Source: Pyxidicoccus sp. MSG2 (GTDB lineage Bacteria; Myxococcota; Myxococcia; Myxococcales; Myxococcaceae). Taken from it: a DNA stretch of 64,000 nucleotides. Location of the stretch: assembly GCF_026626705.1 (NCBI RefSeq), contig NZ_JAPNKC010000001.1, positions 4,650,001 through 4,714,000 of the forward strand, in the 5' to 3' direction. Within the stretch, counting starts at the first letter, position 1, and each line of letters opens with the position of its first letter. Position numbers and translations under genes: made by a program. Below are positions 44,535 through 53,174 of the stretch, piece after piece. The notes under the pieces are model-generated. The model was given only the letters and a program-made list of their open reading frames with translations. It was not told where the DNA came from and did no database searches.

Positions 44535-45206
44535 ATGAAAACGCTGCACAAGCCGCTGCAGATCACCGTCTACCAGGATGTGCTCTGTGCCTGGTGCTAC
44601 CTCGCCGACCAGCGCCTGGACGTGCTGCGCCAGGAGTTTGGCGAAGCCCTCCGTTGGAGCGTCAGGCCGTATCCGCTGCGCCTCCAGGACGCGCTTCCCA
44701 CGGAGCGCGAGAAGCGCGGGCTGGTGGAAGAAGTCCAGCGTGCGCAGCGCGAGCCGGACCCCACCGCGAGCCTGCTGTCCACGGACCTGTGGCTCGGGGG
44801 TGATCCTCCGCGCACCAGCGTGCCGGCGCTCGCGGCGCTCGAAGCCGCGCGGCTCCAGGGCCCGCAGGCGCGCGCGTTCCTCGCGAGGTCCATGCAGCGC
44901 GCCGCGCTGGAGCAGGGCATCAACGTGTCCCGCACGGACGTGGTGTTCGAACTGGCGTCGCGCGTGGGCCTGGCGATGAACGAGTTCTCCGCGGCCTTCC
45001 GCTCGGAGGAGACGCGCCGGCTCATCCTCGACGAGCACCGCGACGCGGCCAACCGCGGCGTGCGCGGCGTGCCCACGCTGGTCATCGGCGGCCGGTGGAT
45101 GCTGTGCGGCCTGCGCGAGCTGACCGAGTACCGCGAGCACATCCTCGCGTGCCTGGGGAAGTCCTCCGTGCCGCGCGCGGGCTCCGCCGAGCGGCTGGTG
45201 CACTGA
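44535..45206 (+). CDS. DsbA/FrnE-like thiol oxidoreductase
   Basis: A 223-aa thioredoxin-fold protein of the DsbA family. The active site is CAWC (Cys18, Cys21) near the N-terminus, the helical insert follows, and the cis-Pro is in RGVPTLVIGG. No signal peptide is seen, so like FrnE it is likely cytoplasmic. Family members act as disulfide oxidoreductases or in polyketide modification. It converges with the zinc-ribbon membrane protein gene across a strong hairpin. Confidence 0.88.
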   Translation: MKTLHKPLQITVYQDVLCAWCYLADQRLDVLRQEFGEALRWSVRPYPLRLQDALPTEREKRGLVEEVQRAQREPDPTASLLSTDLWLGGDPPRTSVPALAALEAARLQGPQARAFLARSMQRAALEQGINVSRTDVVFELASRVGLAMNEFSAAFRSEETRRLILDEHRDAANRGVRGVPTLVIGGRWMLCGLRELTEYREHILACLGKSSVPRAGSAERLVH

Positions 45207-45250
45207 AGCACCCGGGCCCGCGCCCCTTCGCGCGGCCCCATGCGGCGACC

Positions 45251-45277
45251 CGGGCCCGCGCCACTCGCGCGGGCCCG
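45251..45277. terminator. 11-bp perfect stem terminator
   Basis: Arms CGGGCCCGCGC and GCGCGGGCCCG flank a 5-base loop between the convergent stops at 45206 and 45285. A partial direct copy of the left arm lies at about 45210. Bidirectional termination is likely. Confidence 0.65.
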
Positions 45278-45284
45278 TCGCGTT

Positions 45285-46295
45285 TCAGGCCTCCTCCACT
45301 CCGTTGCTGAGCGTCAGGTAGAGGCCCGCGAGCATGAGCTGGAAGAAGGCCGACGCGGGCAGCACGCCCACGCAGCAGGCCAGGACGCCCGCCAGGGTGA
45401 TGACGCCGCCGAGCAGGGAGGTCCCCAGCATGGCCAGACGCTGGCCGCTCGCATAGGCGAAGCAGCGGCGCAGCGTCTCGACGGGGTTGGGGTTCTCGCT
45501 GCGCGCCAGCTCCGGCTGGACCAGCATCAGGGGAAGAATCACCCACATGCCCGGGAAGACGGAGAGCCCCCCGAACACGAGCAGCATCACCGCCAGGCTG
45601 GGCCCCAGTGAGCCGAAGACCCGGATCAGCTCCGCGGACGGGTCATTCCCCCCGTTCGCGCCCATCCAGTCCGCGCTACGCAGGGCATCGAGTCCTCCCG
45701 TGAGGGCCGCCGCGCCCAGCGCGACGCCGAAGATGAGCAGCACGACGGGAATCATCAGCGCGAAGGTGAGCAGCGTGGTGAGCAGGTACGGGACGGCCTT
45801 GTGGAACTGGGTGAACATCTGCCCCACGTCCGCGCGCCGGCCGTCGAGCACGTCGAACAGCATCCGCATGAAGCCGATGGACACCAGGCCCTGCACCACC
45901 GTGGACAGGATGAACCCGATGACGAGGAACAGGCCCGTCACCGCCCAGTGGTCCGCCATCCCGCCGATGAAGGAGAGGACCTGGGAGACGACATTCCCCA
46001 CCAGGGAGCCGGCGATGACGATGAGCACGCCGACGCAGATCATCACCCACTCGCCCTTGAAGGCGTCCCAGCACGTCTCCAGCAGCGCGCCCACGCTCCA
46101 GCGCTCACGGGTCAGCGCGAAGGCGTGGCCCATCCCGGCGCGCTCGCGGCACGTGGGGCAGGTGAGCTGGATGCCGCCCTCGCTGCACGTGTCGCACATG
46201 AAGTTGCCGCAGCGCGTACAGGTGCGCGACGCCCGCTGCTCGGGGTGAAGCGGGCAGAGCGCGCCCGCCCCCCGTCCGAAGTCCATCTCCGCCAT
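45285..46295 (-). CDS. B-box-type zinc-finger membrane protein
   Basis: A 336-aa protein. The N-terminus carries a zinc-binding B-box-like region (CPLHPEQRASRTCTRCGNF, CDTCSEGG, CPTCRER). A ~200-residue integral membrane part with five or six helices follows (from about 75), like other bacterial membrane proteins with N-terminal B-box fingers. Start 46295 has GGAG and GGGG elements directly upstream. It is divergent from the Gly-rich lipoprotein (256 bp between starts). Function unknown. Confidence 0.82.
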   Translation of the reverse strand: MAEMDFGRGAGALCPLHPEQRASRTCTRCGNFMCDTCSEGGIQLTCPTCRERAGMGHAFALTRERWSVGALLETCWDAFKGEWVMICVGVLIVIAGSLVGNVVSQVLSFIGGMADHWAVTGLFLVIGFILSTVVQGLVSIGFMRMLFDVLDGRRADVGQMFTQFHKAVPYLLTTLLTFALMIPVVLLIFGVALGAAALTGGLDALRSADWMGANGGNDPSAELIRVFGSLGPSLAVMLLVFGGLSVFPGMWVILPLMLVQPELARSENPNPVETLRRCFAYASGQRLAMLGTSLLGGVITLAGVLACCVGVLPASAFFQLMLAGLYLTLSNGVEEA

Positions 46296-46551
46296 GGTTC
46301 CCCGCTCCTCGCTCGGCGGCCCACCAGTCCACCCGGCTCGGGCCGCACACACATTCCCACCTACACCAGCCGGGGCAGTGTCCACCAGAGGACGGCAGAG
46401 GGTATCCTGCGAGGGGGAAGGCGTCCTGGGCGGGGCGATCAGCCAGGGAAACGTTCCCCGGTGTGAATTTCCGTCGCCCTGCCGCGTCTCCTCCCGTGTG
46501 GTCGCGAAAGTGGAGAGCCTGCCGCTCCACTCCGCCCAGGAGATTGCTCAC

Positions 46552-47853
46552 ATGCGCCGCCTGCTCGCACTCGCCATCCCGCTCGCCCTGATGATGGGGA
46601 CCGGCTGTGTTGCCCACGTCCATGACGGCCCGTACCGGAGCACCTACCGGACGGTCGAGGTGGACTACAGCTACTCGGGTGACCACCCCGTGCCGGACGA
46701 GTACGGCGGGGGCTGGTGCTCGGACGTGCACACGCACGTGCATGACTACCGGCCGACGACGACGTACTACACCTACACGGACAACGTGTACTACTACCGG
46801 GGCCCGTCGGTGGTCTGGTACTGGGACTACCACCCGCTCGTCGTCGGGGGTTACTGCAACCTGCACGGGCGCCACTCCCACGACTACTACCCGAGCTCCA
46901 GCCCGGGCTACCGCTACGAGCGCAACCGCGGCTACGTGTGGGACCGCACGCACCGGGCTTCCCCCGTGTACAGCTACGTGGGCGCCTCGCGCGGCTCGGC
47001 CCGCTCGTCCAGCTACAACAACCGTGACTCGCGTGACTCGTCCTACAGCCGTCCCCCGCCGCCGTCCGGCACCGGCTACGGCACCACGCCTCCGCGTGGC
47101 AGCGGCAACGGCAACAACGGCGGCTGGGGCAACGGCGGGAGCCACTCCGGTGGCGGCTACGGCAACTCCGGCAACGGCAACAACAACGGCGGCAACAACG
47201 GCGGCTGGGGCAACTCCGGCAACGGCAACTCCGGCAACGGTGGTGGCTACGGCAACCCGCCTCCGGGTCGCGGCGGTGGCCGGGGCCACGATGACGACGA
47301 CAACGACCACGGCAACAACGGTGGCGGCTACGGCGGCAACTCCGGCAACGGCAACTCGGGCGGCAACTCCGGCAATGGCAACGGTGGCGGCTGGGGCAAC
47401 TCCGGCAACGGCAACTCCGGTGGCGGATACGGTGGCAACTCGGGTGGCAACTCCGGCAACGGCAACTCCGGTGGCAACTCCGGCAATGGCAACTCGGGTG
47501 GCAGCTCCGGCAATGGCAGCGGCTGGGGCAACTCCGGCGGTGGTAGCTCCGGTGGCAGCTCTGGCGGTAGCGCCACGCCGCCTTCTGGCCGTGGCAACTC
47601 CGGCAGCCGGGGCAACAGCAGCGGCAGCAGCAGCGGCGGGAGCAGCAGCGGTGGCAGCAGCAGCGGCAGCGGGTGGGACCGTGGCGGCAGCAGCCGGGGC
47701 AACAGCAGCGGCAGCAGCGGTGGCAGCAGCAGCGGCAGCGGCTGGAGCAACGGTGGCTCGCGCTCCGGCTCCAGCAGCAGCGGCTCCTCCTCCGGCGGCT
47801 CGACTCCGAGTGGCCGCGGGCGCTCCGGCAAGAGCAACAACGGCTGGCGCTGA
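46552..47853 (+). CDS. Gly/Asn/Ser-rich lipoprotein
   Basis: A 433-aa exported lipoprotein. The signal ends MMGTGC. Residues about 20-160 are rich in Tyr, His and Asp (THVHDYRPTTTYYTYTDN), giving aromatic-rich beta structure. Residues about 180-433 are a disordered repeat of NSGNGNSGG-like units and then SSSGGSSSGS units, ending in a basic tail (GRGRSGKSNNGWR). The repeat DNA is prone to slippage, and all unit lengths keep frame. AGGAGA lies nine bases before the ATG. Probably a surface or matrix component; function unknown. Confidence 0.85.
   Translation: MRRLLALAIPLALMMGTGCVAHVHDGPYRSTYRTVEVDYSYSGDHPVPDEYGGGWCSDVHTHVHDYRPTTTYYTYTDNVYYYRGPSVVWYWDYHPLVVGGYCNLHGRHSHDYYPSSSPGYRYERNRGYVWDRTHRASPVYSYVGASRGSARSSSYNNRDSRDSSYSRPPPPSGTGYGTTPPRGSGNGNNGGWGNGGSHSGGGYGNSGNGNNNGGNNGGWGNSGNGNSGNGGGYGNPPPGRGGGRGHDDDDNDHGNNGGGYGGNSGNGNSGGNSGNGNGGGWGNSGNGNSGGGYGGNSGGNSGNGNSGGNSGNGNSGGSSGNGSGWGNSGGGSSGGSSGGSATPPSGRGNSGSRGNSSGSSSGGSSSGGSSSGSGWDRGGSSRGNSSGSSGGSSSGSGWSNGGSRSGSSSSGSSSGGSTPSGRGRSGKSNNGWR
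47080..47790 (+). repeat. Low-complexity ggcaac/agcagc repeat tract
   Basis: Inside the Gly-rich lipoprotein gene, ggcaactccggcaac-type units give way to agcagcagcggc-type units. The tract is imperfect and frame-preserving. Confidence 0.85.
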
Positions 47854-47949
47854 CCCGCGGACCGCCGCGCACCGGAGCCGAAGCGGGCATTCCGGAGCGC
47901 GGCGGGCGCCGCACCCAGGCTGATGGATTCCCGACACCGGGCCGTGTCC

Positions 47950-47968
47950 CCTGTCCGAGACGGACAGG
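47950..47968 (+). terminator. Stem-loop after Gly-rich lipoprotein gene
   Basis: Perfect 8-3-8 inverted repeat CCTGTCCG-AGA-CGGACAGG lies about 97 bp after the stop. It may be a terminator, although no T run follows. Confidence 0.45.
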
Positions 47969-48084
47969 CGGGCCGCCCGGTGTCTCGCTTCGTGCGCTGC
48001 ACACTTCACCTGGCGTCGGGCAGGGGACGGACGGCGGACGGGGTGGATTGCCGCAGCGAGGGGCCGTGAAGATGTTGCCGGCCG

Positions 48085-48945
48085 ATGAAGCGCCCTTACC
48101 TGATTGCCACCTGTGTCTTGCTGGGGCTCGCGCCGGGCTGCGGCTCCGGCGGTTTCACACCCGACCCCGGCGTCCGCACCGAGGATGCCGAAGCGGTGGA
48201 CCTGGACAACCTCCGCATCCGCGTCAGCGGCCGTGCGGAGGTGCTGCCCGAGGCCGTGCGCCTGCTCGAGTCCCGGGGCCAGCCCGTCCCCTCGCTGGAT
48301 GGCGTGCCCATCTCCATCGAGGAGCCTTTGCGCCTGTCCGTCAATGACGTGAACGCCAGCCTCGGCACCGGCGCGCTGTCCGCGGACGGAGCCTTCCGCG
48401 TGGACGAGGTCCCCGTGCGCGAGGTGCACCAGAGCGTGGCGGTGGGCATCACCGCGCCGGGCTTCGTGCACACGGCCACCGTCGTCTACGACACCGCCTT
48501 CACCGGCGCACGGCCACGCACGGACCTCGTCGACGTGCGCGCCTGGGCACTGCCGGACGCCTTCCACGACGTGCTCTCCGCCGCCATGGGCGAGGCCCGC
48601 CTGCGCGGCCACACGGGTGACAAGGCCACCACGCTGCGCGACGCGGGCTTCGTGCTCGGCCGCGTGGTGGACCTGGACGGCCGCCCCGTGGTGGGCGCGC
48701 GCGTGACGCTCGACCGGGACGACCTGGCCGACCGCGTCTACTACCCCACCGAGGACTTCGCCGCGGTGACCCAGGACGGCACCCACGTGCACGGCCTGTT
48801 CCTCTACGTCCACACCGGCGCGGACGCGGACACGTTCCGGCTGAGCGTGGAAGGCGCGGACGCGTATGTCCCGCGCAACGTGGGCGCCGCGCCCGGCTGG
48901 GGCCTCTTCCTCACCGTCCATCCGGGCAACTTCCCGCCGCCTTAG
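48085..48945 (+). CDS. Lipoprotein with carboxypeptidase-regulatory-like domain
   Basis: A 286-aa exported lipoprotein; the signal ends in LLGLAPGC. The C-terminal half has the pattern of carboxypeptidase-regulatory/Ig-like beta-sandwiches (GRVVDLDGRPVVGARVTLDRD). No catalytic motif is visible. The start ATG 48085 lies 20 codons before the lipobox. Function unknown. Confidence 0.8.
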   Translation: MKRPYLIATCVLLGLAPGCGSGGFTPDPGVRTEDAEAVDLDNLRIRVSGRAEVLPEAVRLLESRGQPVPSLDGVPISIEEPLRLSVNDVNASLGTGALSADGAFRVDEVPVREVHQSVAVGITAPGFVHTATVVYDTAFTGARPRTDLVDVRAWALPDAFHDVLSAAMGEARLRGHTGDKATTLRDAGFVLGRVVDLDGRPVVGARVTLDRDDLADRVYYPTEDFAAVTQDGTHVHGLFLYVHTGADADTFRLSVEGADAYVPRNVGAAPGWGLFLTVHPGNFPPP

Positions 48946-49053
48946 TGGCGTGGGGCGGGCACGCCCCTGCTCCCCTGCTCTCCAGTCAGACGCGCCGGGC
49001 CCGCGGGCTCCGGACGTGCCTCGCGCCCACCTTGCGGTCGGAGGTGTGGCGCC

Positions 49054-49503
49054 ATGGAGCGACACGTCATGCGGGGCTACGCGAGCCTCCCCGTGCGCAG
49101 GCACGAGCGCTCGCCCGCGACCCGCCGCCGGCCCCGACGGTGGCTGCCGGAGGACCGCTTCGAGCGTGAGAATGCCCTCGCCTCCCTCTGGGGCATGGTG
49201 GGCGCCACCGTGGCGCTGTTCCTGGCGCCCGGAGTGAATGGCTTCATCGCCGGCTGGGCGGGCAGCGGGGCCCTGGGCGGCTCGCGGCGGGCGCTGCGCG
49301 TGGCACTGCTGGCCGTGGGGCTCGCGGCGCCAGCGCTCTGGCTCCTGCTGGGTCCGCTGCACCTGCCCGTCCTCGGCCTGTTCCCGGGCGTCGGCACGGG
49401 GAAGGCCATCCTCCTGTCGGTGGCCGGGCTGCTGCTGGGCGCGGGGGCGAGGGGCCTGCCGTCCCGGGTGGCACGCGGCCTCCGCGCGCGCTCACGGGCC
49501 TGA
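49054..49503 (+). CDS. Small membrane protein, 149 aa
   Basis: The N-terminal ~40 residues are strongly basic (SPATRRRPRRW). Three hydrophobic segments follow (about 45-65, 82-102 and 110-132), with a basic C-terminus. GGAGG lies nine bases before the ATG. No family recognised. A strong hairpin at 49621-49646 separates it from the histidine kinase gene downstream. Confidence 0.7.
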   Translation: MERHVMRGYASLPVRRHERSPATRRRPRRWLPEDRFERENALASLWGMVGATVALFLAPGVNGFIAGWAGSGALGGSRRALRVALLAVGLAAPALWLLLGPLHLPVLGLFPGVGTGKAILLSVAGLLLGAGARGLPSRVARGLRARSRA

Positions 49504-49620
49504 AGCCCCGTCCCTCCCTCGCGCGCCCCCCGACCGCCCACCTGTCGACGCCCTGCCCCTCTGGCCGATGCCGGACACGCGCGCGAGACGCATGACTTTC
49601 CGGGGCGCCCATGCCGAAAG

Positions 49621-49646
49621 GCGGGCCCTTCCTGGACCGGGCCCGC
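49621..49646 (+). terminator. 8-10-8 hairpin
   Basis: GCGGGCCC and GGGCCCGC arms flank a 10-base loop 118 bp after the small membrane-protein gene and before the kinase gene. A terminator is likely, though the following bases are not T-rich. Confidence 0.5.
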
Positions 49647-49695
49647 TGCCCAGGCCCGGGGCTGGAGGAGCACCGCGTTTCGGGGGACGCCAGGG

Positions 49696-52062
49696 ATGAG
49701 CAGGACCGGAAGGCCCCAGAGTGGTACCGCGGCCACGGTCCGCGCGCTGGCGTGGCTCGCGGCGCTGGGCGTTCCCGCCATCGGGGTGCTGACCCTGCTG
49801 GGCCACATGCGCAACGTGACGGTGCTGAAGTCGGTGATGGCCGGCTACCCCACGACACAGCCCACGAGCAGCCTGGCGCTGATACTCGGAGGACTCTCGC
49901 TGGGCCTGCGGCTGCCGCGCCGTGCCTCCGCGCTCCGCTCCGCGATGGCGGTGGCCTGCGCGATGGCGGTGCTGGCCATTGGCGCGGTGAGCCTCATCCA
50001 TGACGTCACGGGGGTGGAGGTGGGCGTGGCCTCGCTGCTCGCGAGGCGCTCCTCGCCGCTCACCTCGATGTGCCTGGTGCTGCTGGGCCTCGCGCTGGCC
50101 ATGCTGGGAGGTCCCCGGCGGCGGGCGAGGACACGGGACGCGCTCACGGTGCTGGCGATGCTGCTGGCACTGCTGGGCTTCAACGGCCTGCTGCTCGGCC
50201 CCCTGGTGGGTGGAGCCCCCCTGCCCTTCCTCGAGCATCGAAGCATGGGTCTGCCCACGTCGATCGCACTGGGGCTGCTGGGGCTGGGCACGCTGTGCGC
50301 GCGGCCGGAGCTGGGGCTGGTGGCCCGCGTCACGCGCGACACGCTGGGCGGGTTCCTCGCGCGTCGGCTCGTCCCCGTGGCGCTGCTGGGGCCCCCGCTG
50401 CTGGGCGTGAGCCTGGTCCTGCTGTACGGCGCGGGTGTCATCAACCACGAGGCGAAGCTGCCCCTCTTCGCCACCGCGGTGTGCGCGGGCGGCACGGGGC
50501 TGGTGCTGCTGGCGGCGCGCGCGCTGGACGTGCTCGAGGTCCGCCGCCGGGAGACCACCGCCGCGCTGGAGGCCTCCGAGGCGCGCTACCGCGGGCTGCT
50601 GGAGACGGCGCCGGCTCCGGTGCTCACGGTGGACGCGCGAGGCCTCCTGCGCTTCGTCAACGCGGAGGCGGAGCGGGTGTTCGGCTACCGGCGCGAGGAA
50701 TTGCTCGGGCGCGAGGTGGAGGTGCTCGTTCCAGAGGGACTCTTCGGCGGCCGCCGCCTGGATGCCGCGCCCGATGAGCGCTCCCTGCACGGGCTGCGCA
50801 AGGACGGCTCACAGGTGCGGCTGGAGGTGCGGCTGAGCCTCGTGTCGGACCAGGAGGGGACGAGCCTGCTCGCCCTGCTCCGCGACGTCACCGAGCGCGA
50901 GCGGTTCCTCGCCGGCGTGCAGCGCGCCCACGAGGAGGCGGAGATGCAGCGCGGCCTCCTCCAGGTGGTGTTGGACCATGCGCCCGTGGGCGTCGTGTTC
51001 GTGGACCCGGAGGCCGGCACGGTGGTGACCAACCGCGTCGCCGACGCGATGTATGCCCTGCCCCAGACGCCGATGCGGCAGGCCGATTACGTGAAGCTCC
51101 TGCGCTACCCGGACGGGCGGCCCGTGGGGATGGAGGAATTGCCCTCCGCGCGCGCCGCCGCGACGGGCAGGGCGGTGGGCCCGGAGGAGTACCTCATCGT
51201 CCAGCCGAGCGGACACACCGTGCCCGTGCTGGCCACGGCGGCGCCCATCCCCGGGCCCTCGGGCAGGCCGCGCGGCGTGGTGGTCAGCCTGCAGGACCTC
51301 ACCACGCGCCACGAGCTGGACCAGTTGCGCGAGGAATACGTGGGCCTCATCTCGCATGATTTGCGCGGCCCCCTCCAGGTCATCAACCTGCGGGCGAGCC
51401 TGCTCCAGCGCGGCCTGCACGCGCGGCACCTGTCGCGCGAGGAGGGACTCACCGAGGCCATCCTCCACAGCGTGGGGTGGATGAGCTCCATGATTGAAGA
51501 CCTGCTCGAGGGCTCGCGCCTGGAGGCGAAGCGGGCCGCGCTGCGGCGCGAGCCGAAGGACCTGGTGCGCTTCCTGGAGGAGGTGCTGGAGCGCGACGTG
51601 CCCCCGAACCTGCGCGAGCGCTTCCGGCTGGAGGTGGCAGGCCCGGTGCCGCAGGTGTGGCTGGACCCGACGCGGCTGGAGCGGGTGCTGTCCAACCTGC
51701 TCGGCAACGCCGCGAAGTACAGCCCGCCGCCGCTGCCGGTGGTGGTGCGCGCCCGGGCGCAGGAAGGGCGGGTGGTGGTGTCGGTGAGCGACCAGGGGCC
51801 GGGGCTGGCCCCCATGGACGCGGCGCGCATCTTCGACAAGTACTACCGCACGCAGCAGAGCAGTGCGTCCGACACGAAGGGGCTGGGCCTGGGGCTCTAC
51901 ATCAGCCGCCTCATCGTCGAAGCACACGGCGGCCACATCTGGGTGGAGAGCGAGCCCGGCAGGGGTGCCACCTTCCTGTTCAGTCTGCCGGTGGAGCCCC
52001 CGCGCCAGGAGCCCGGCCCCGGCCCGCTGCCGGGCGCGACGGGGCCGGGGAACAACGCCTGA
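49696..52062 (+). CDS. Membrane sensor histidine kinase with two PAS domains
   Basis: A 788-aa kinase. The N-terminal ~280 residues form seven or eight membrane helices of an integral-membrane sensor. PAS 1 (about 295-410) and PAS 2 (about 425-540) follow. HisKA has SHDLRGP (His554), and the HATPase domain has NLLGNAAKY, DQGPGL and GLGLGLY. The Pro/Gly-rich C-terminal tail is disordered. The start ATG 49696 gives a reasonable N-terminus. It is not beside a regulator; it converges with a TolB-like gene with one base between stop codons. Confidence 0.92.
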   Translation: MSRTGRPQSGTAATVRALAWLAALGVPAIGVLTLLGHMRNVTVLKSVMAGYPTTQPTSSLALILGGLSLGLRLPRRASALRSAMAVACAMAVLAIGAVSLIHDVTGVEVGVASLLARRSSPLTSMCLVLLGLALAMLGGPRRRARTRDALTVLAMLLALLGFNGLLLGPLVGGAPLPFLEHRSMGLPTSIALGLLGLGTLCARPELGLVARVTRDTLGGFLARRLVPVALLGPPLLGVSLVLLYGAGVINHEAKLPLFATAVCAGGTGLVLLAARALDVLEVRRRETTAALEASEARYRGLLETAPAPVLTVDARGLLRFVNAEAERVFGYRREELLGREVEVLVPEGLFGGRRLDAAPDERSLHGLRKDGSQVRLEVRLSLVSDQEGTSLLALLRDVTERERFLAGVQRAHEEAEMQRGLLQVVLDHAPVGVVFVDPEAGTVVTNRVADAMYALPQTPMRQADYVKLLRYPDGRPVGMEELPSARAAATGRAVGPEEYLIVQPSGHTVPVLATAAPIPGPSGRPRGVVVSLQDLTTRHELDQLREEYVGLISHDLRGPLQVINLRASLLQRGLHARHLSREEGLTEAILHSVGWMSSMIEDLLEGSRLEAKRAALRREPKDLVRFLEEVLERDVPPNLRERFRLEVAGPVPQVWLDPTRLERVLSNLLGNAAKYSPPPLPVVVRARAQEGRVVVSVSDQGPGLAPMDAARIFDKYYRTQQSSASDTKGLGLGLYISRLIVEAHGGHIWVESEPGRGATFLFSLPVEPPRQEPGPGPLPGATGPGNNA

Positions 52063-52063
52063 G

Positions 52064-53173
52064 TCACGGGCGCCGGGCCACCCAGCGCGGCAGCCAGTCG
52101 GCGCCCTTCGCGGTGGTGAGCCGCGTCTGCCCGGTGCCATCCGCGCGCATCAAGTACACGTCCGTGTCCCCCTGGCGCTCGGACACGAAGGCCAGGTACT
52201 TCCCGTCCGGGCTCCACGCCGGCATGTCGTCCCGCTGCTTTCCGTCCGTCAGCGCCACCGGTGCGCCGCCGGCCACGGGCGTCATCCAGATGCGGCTCCT
52301 ACCTCCCGGAAGGCGGCTCACGTACGCCAGCTTCTGTCCGTCCGGGCTCCACGCCGCCTCGCGCTCCTCGCCCTCGACGGCCGCGCCGGACACCGGTCGC
52401 AGGTTCGCTCCGTCCGAGCGCACCAGGTAGAGCTTGTCCTGGCCCTGGCGGTCGCTGATGAACGCGAGCCACTTCCCGTCCGGGCTCCACTGCGGCGAGC
52501 GGTCCTCCTTGTGGAAGGCGGTGATGCGCCGCTCCTGCGTACCGTCCGCGCGCGCCACGTAGATTTCCGGGTCGCCCTCGCGGCTGCACACGTAGGCCAC
52601 CTCCGTCCCGTCCGGCGACACCGACGGCTCGAAGCAGCCCTGCTTCACCTGCGTGAGCGGCACCTCCGGCACGCCCTCGCGGGGCTGGAGCTTCACCACG
52701 TCGCTGAAGCCCTGCGCGTCGGACTCGGCCACCAGCCACGTGCCGTCCGGCGCCCAGCTCGCGTTGCGCGCGCGCGCCCGGGGCGCGTTGAGCGGCACCA
52801 CCGCCCCGCCGCCTTCGAGAGGCACCACGCGCAGTTGCTGGAACTGGAGCCCGCCCTGCTCGCGCACGGCCACCACCAGAAGGGACTTCCCGTCTGGCGA
52901 CGGTGGGCCGGGGTACTCGTCCTCCTCGCCCTTCGTAAGCTGTGTCTCCTTCCCGTCCGGAGTCACCCACCACACGTCCTTCTGCCCCGCCCGCTCCGAC
53001 AGGAAGGCCACCACGCCCGGAATGGCGCGTGCCTCTTCCTTCGACAGCGGCCCGACGCCAGACGCCCCGCCACACCGGCCGGAGCACCCGACGCCGAGCA
53101 CGGCGAGCGCGGCGACTGCCCGCGCCCGCCACGGCCAGGAACGCTGCTTCCGTTCGAGGCCCCGCATCGTCAT
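52064..53173 (-). CDS. TolB-like beta-propeller lipoprotein
   Basis: A 369-aa exported protein with a signal (AALAVLGVGC) fitting a lipobox. The rest is six PD40-type propeller blades with the repeated pattern WSPDGKxLAFxSxRxG (for example near 225, 270 and 320), as in TolB and related surface proteins. It probably has a binding or scaffolding role at the outer membrane. It lies immediately downstream of the amidase gene on the same strand (1-bp gap), so they are likely co-transcribed and may act together at the cell wall. Confidence 0.88.
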   Translation of the reverse strand: MTMRGLERKQRSWPWRARAVAALAVLGVGCSGRCGGASGVGPLSKEEARAIPGVVAFLSERAGQKDVWWVTPDGKETQLTKGEEDEYPGPPSPDGKSLLVVAVREQGGLQFQQLRVVPLEGGGAVVPLNAPRARARNASWAPDGTWLVAESDAQGFSDVVKLQPREGVPEVPLTQVKQGCFEPSVSPDGTEVAYVCSREGDPEIYVARADGTQERRITAFHKEDRSPQWSPDGKWLAFISDRQGQDKLYLVRSDGANLRPVSGAAVEGEEREAAWSPDGQKLAYVSRLPGGRSRIWMTPVAGGAPVALTDGKQRDDMPAWSPDGKYLAFVSERQGDTDVYLMRADGTGQTRLTTAKGADWLPRWVARRP

Positions 53174-53174
53174 C

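Noticed and set aside
46439..48004. Cys/Arg/Ser-rich reverse frame over the Gly-rich lipoprotein
   Set aside because: It is a mirror of the GGC/AAC repeat. The forward frame has a signal peptide, lipobox and ribosome site.
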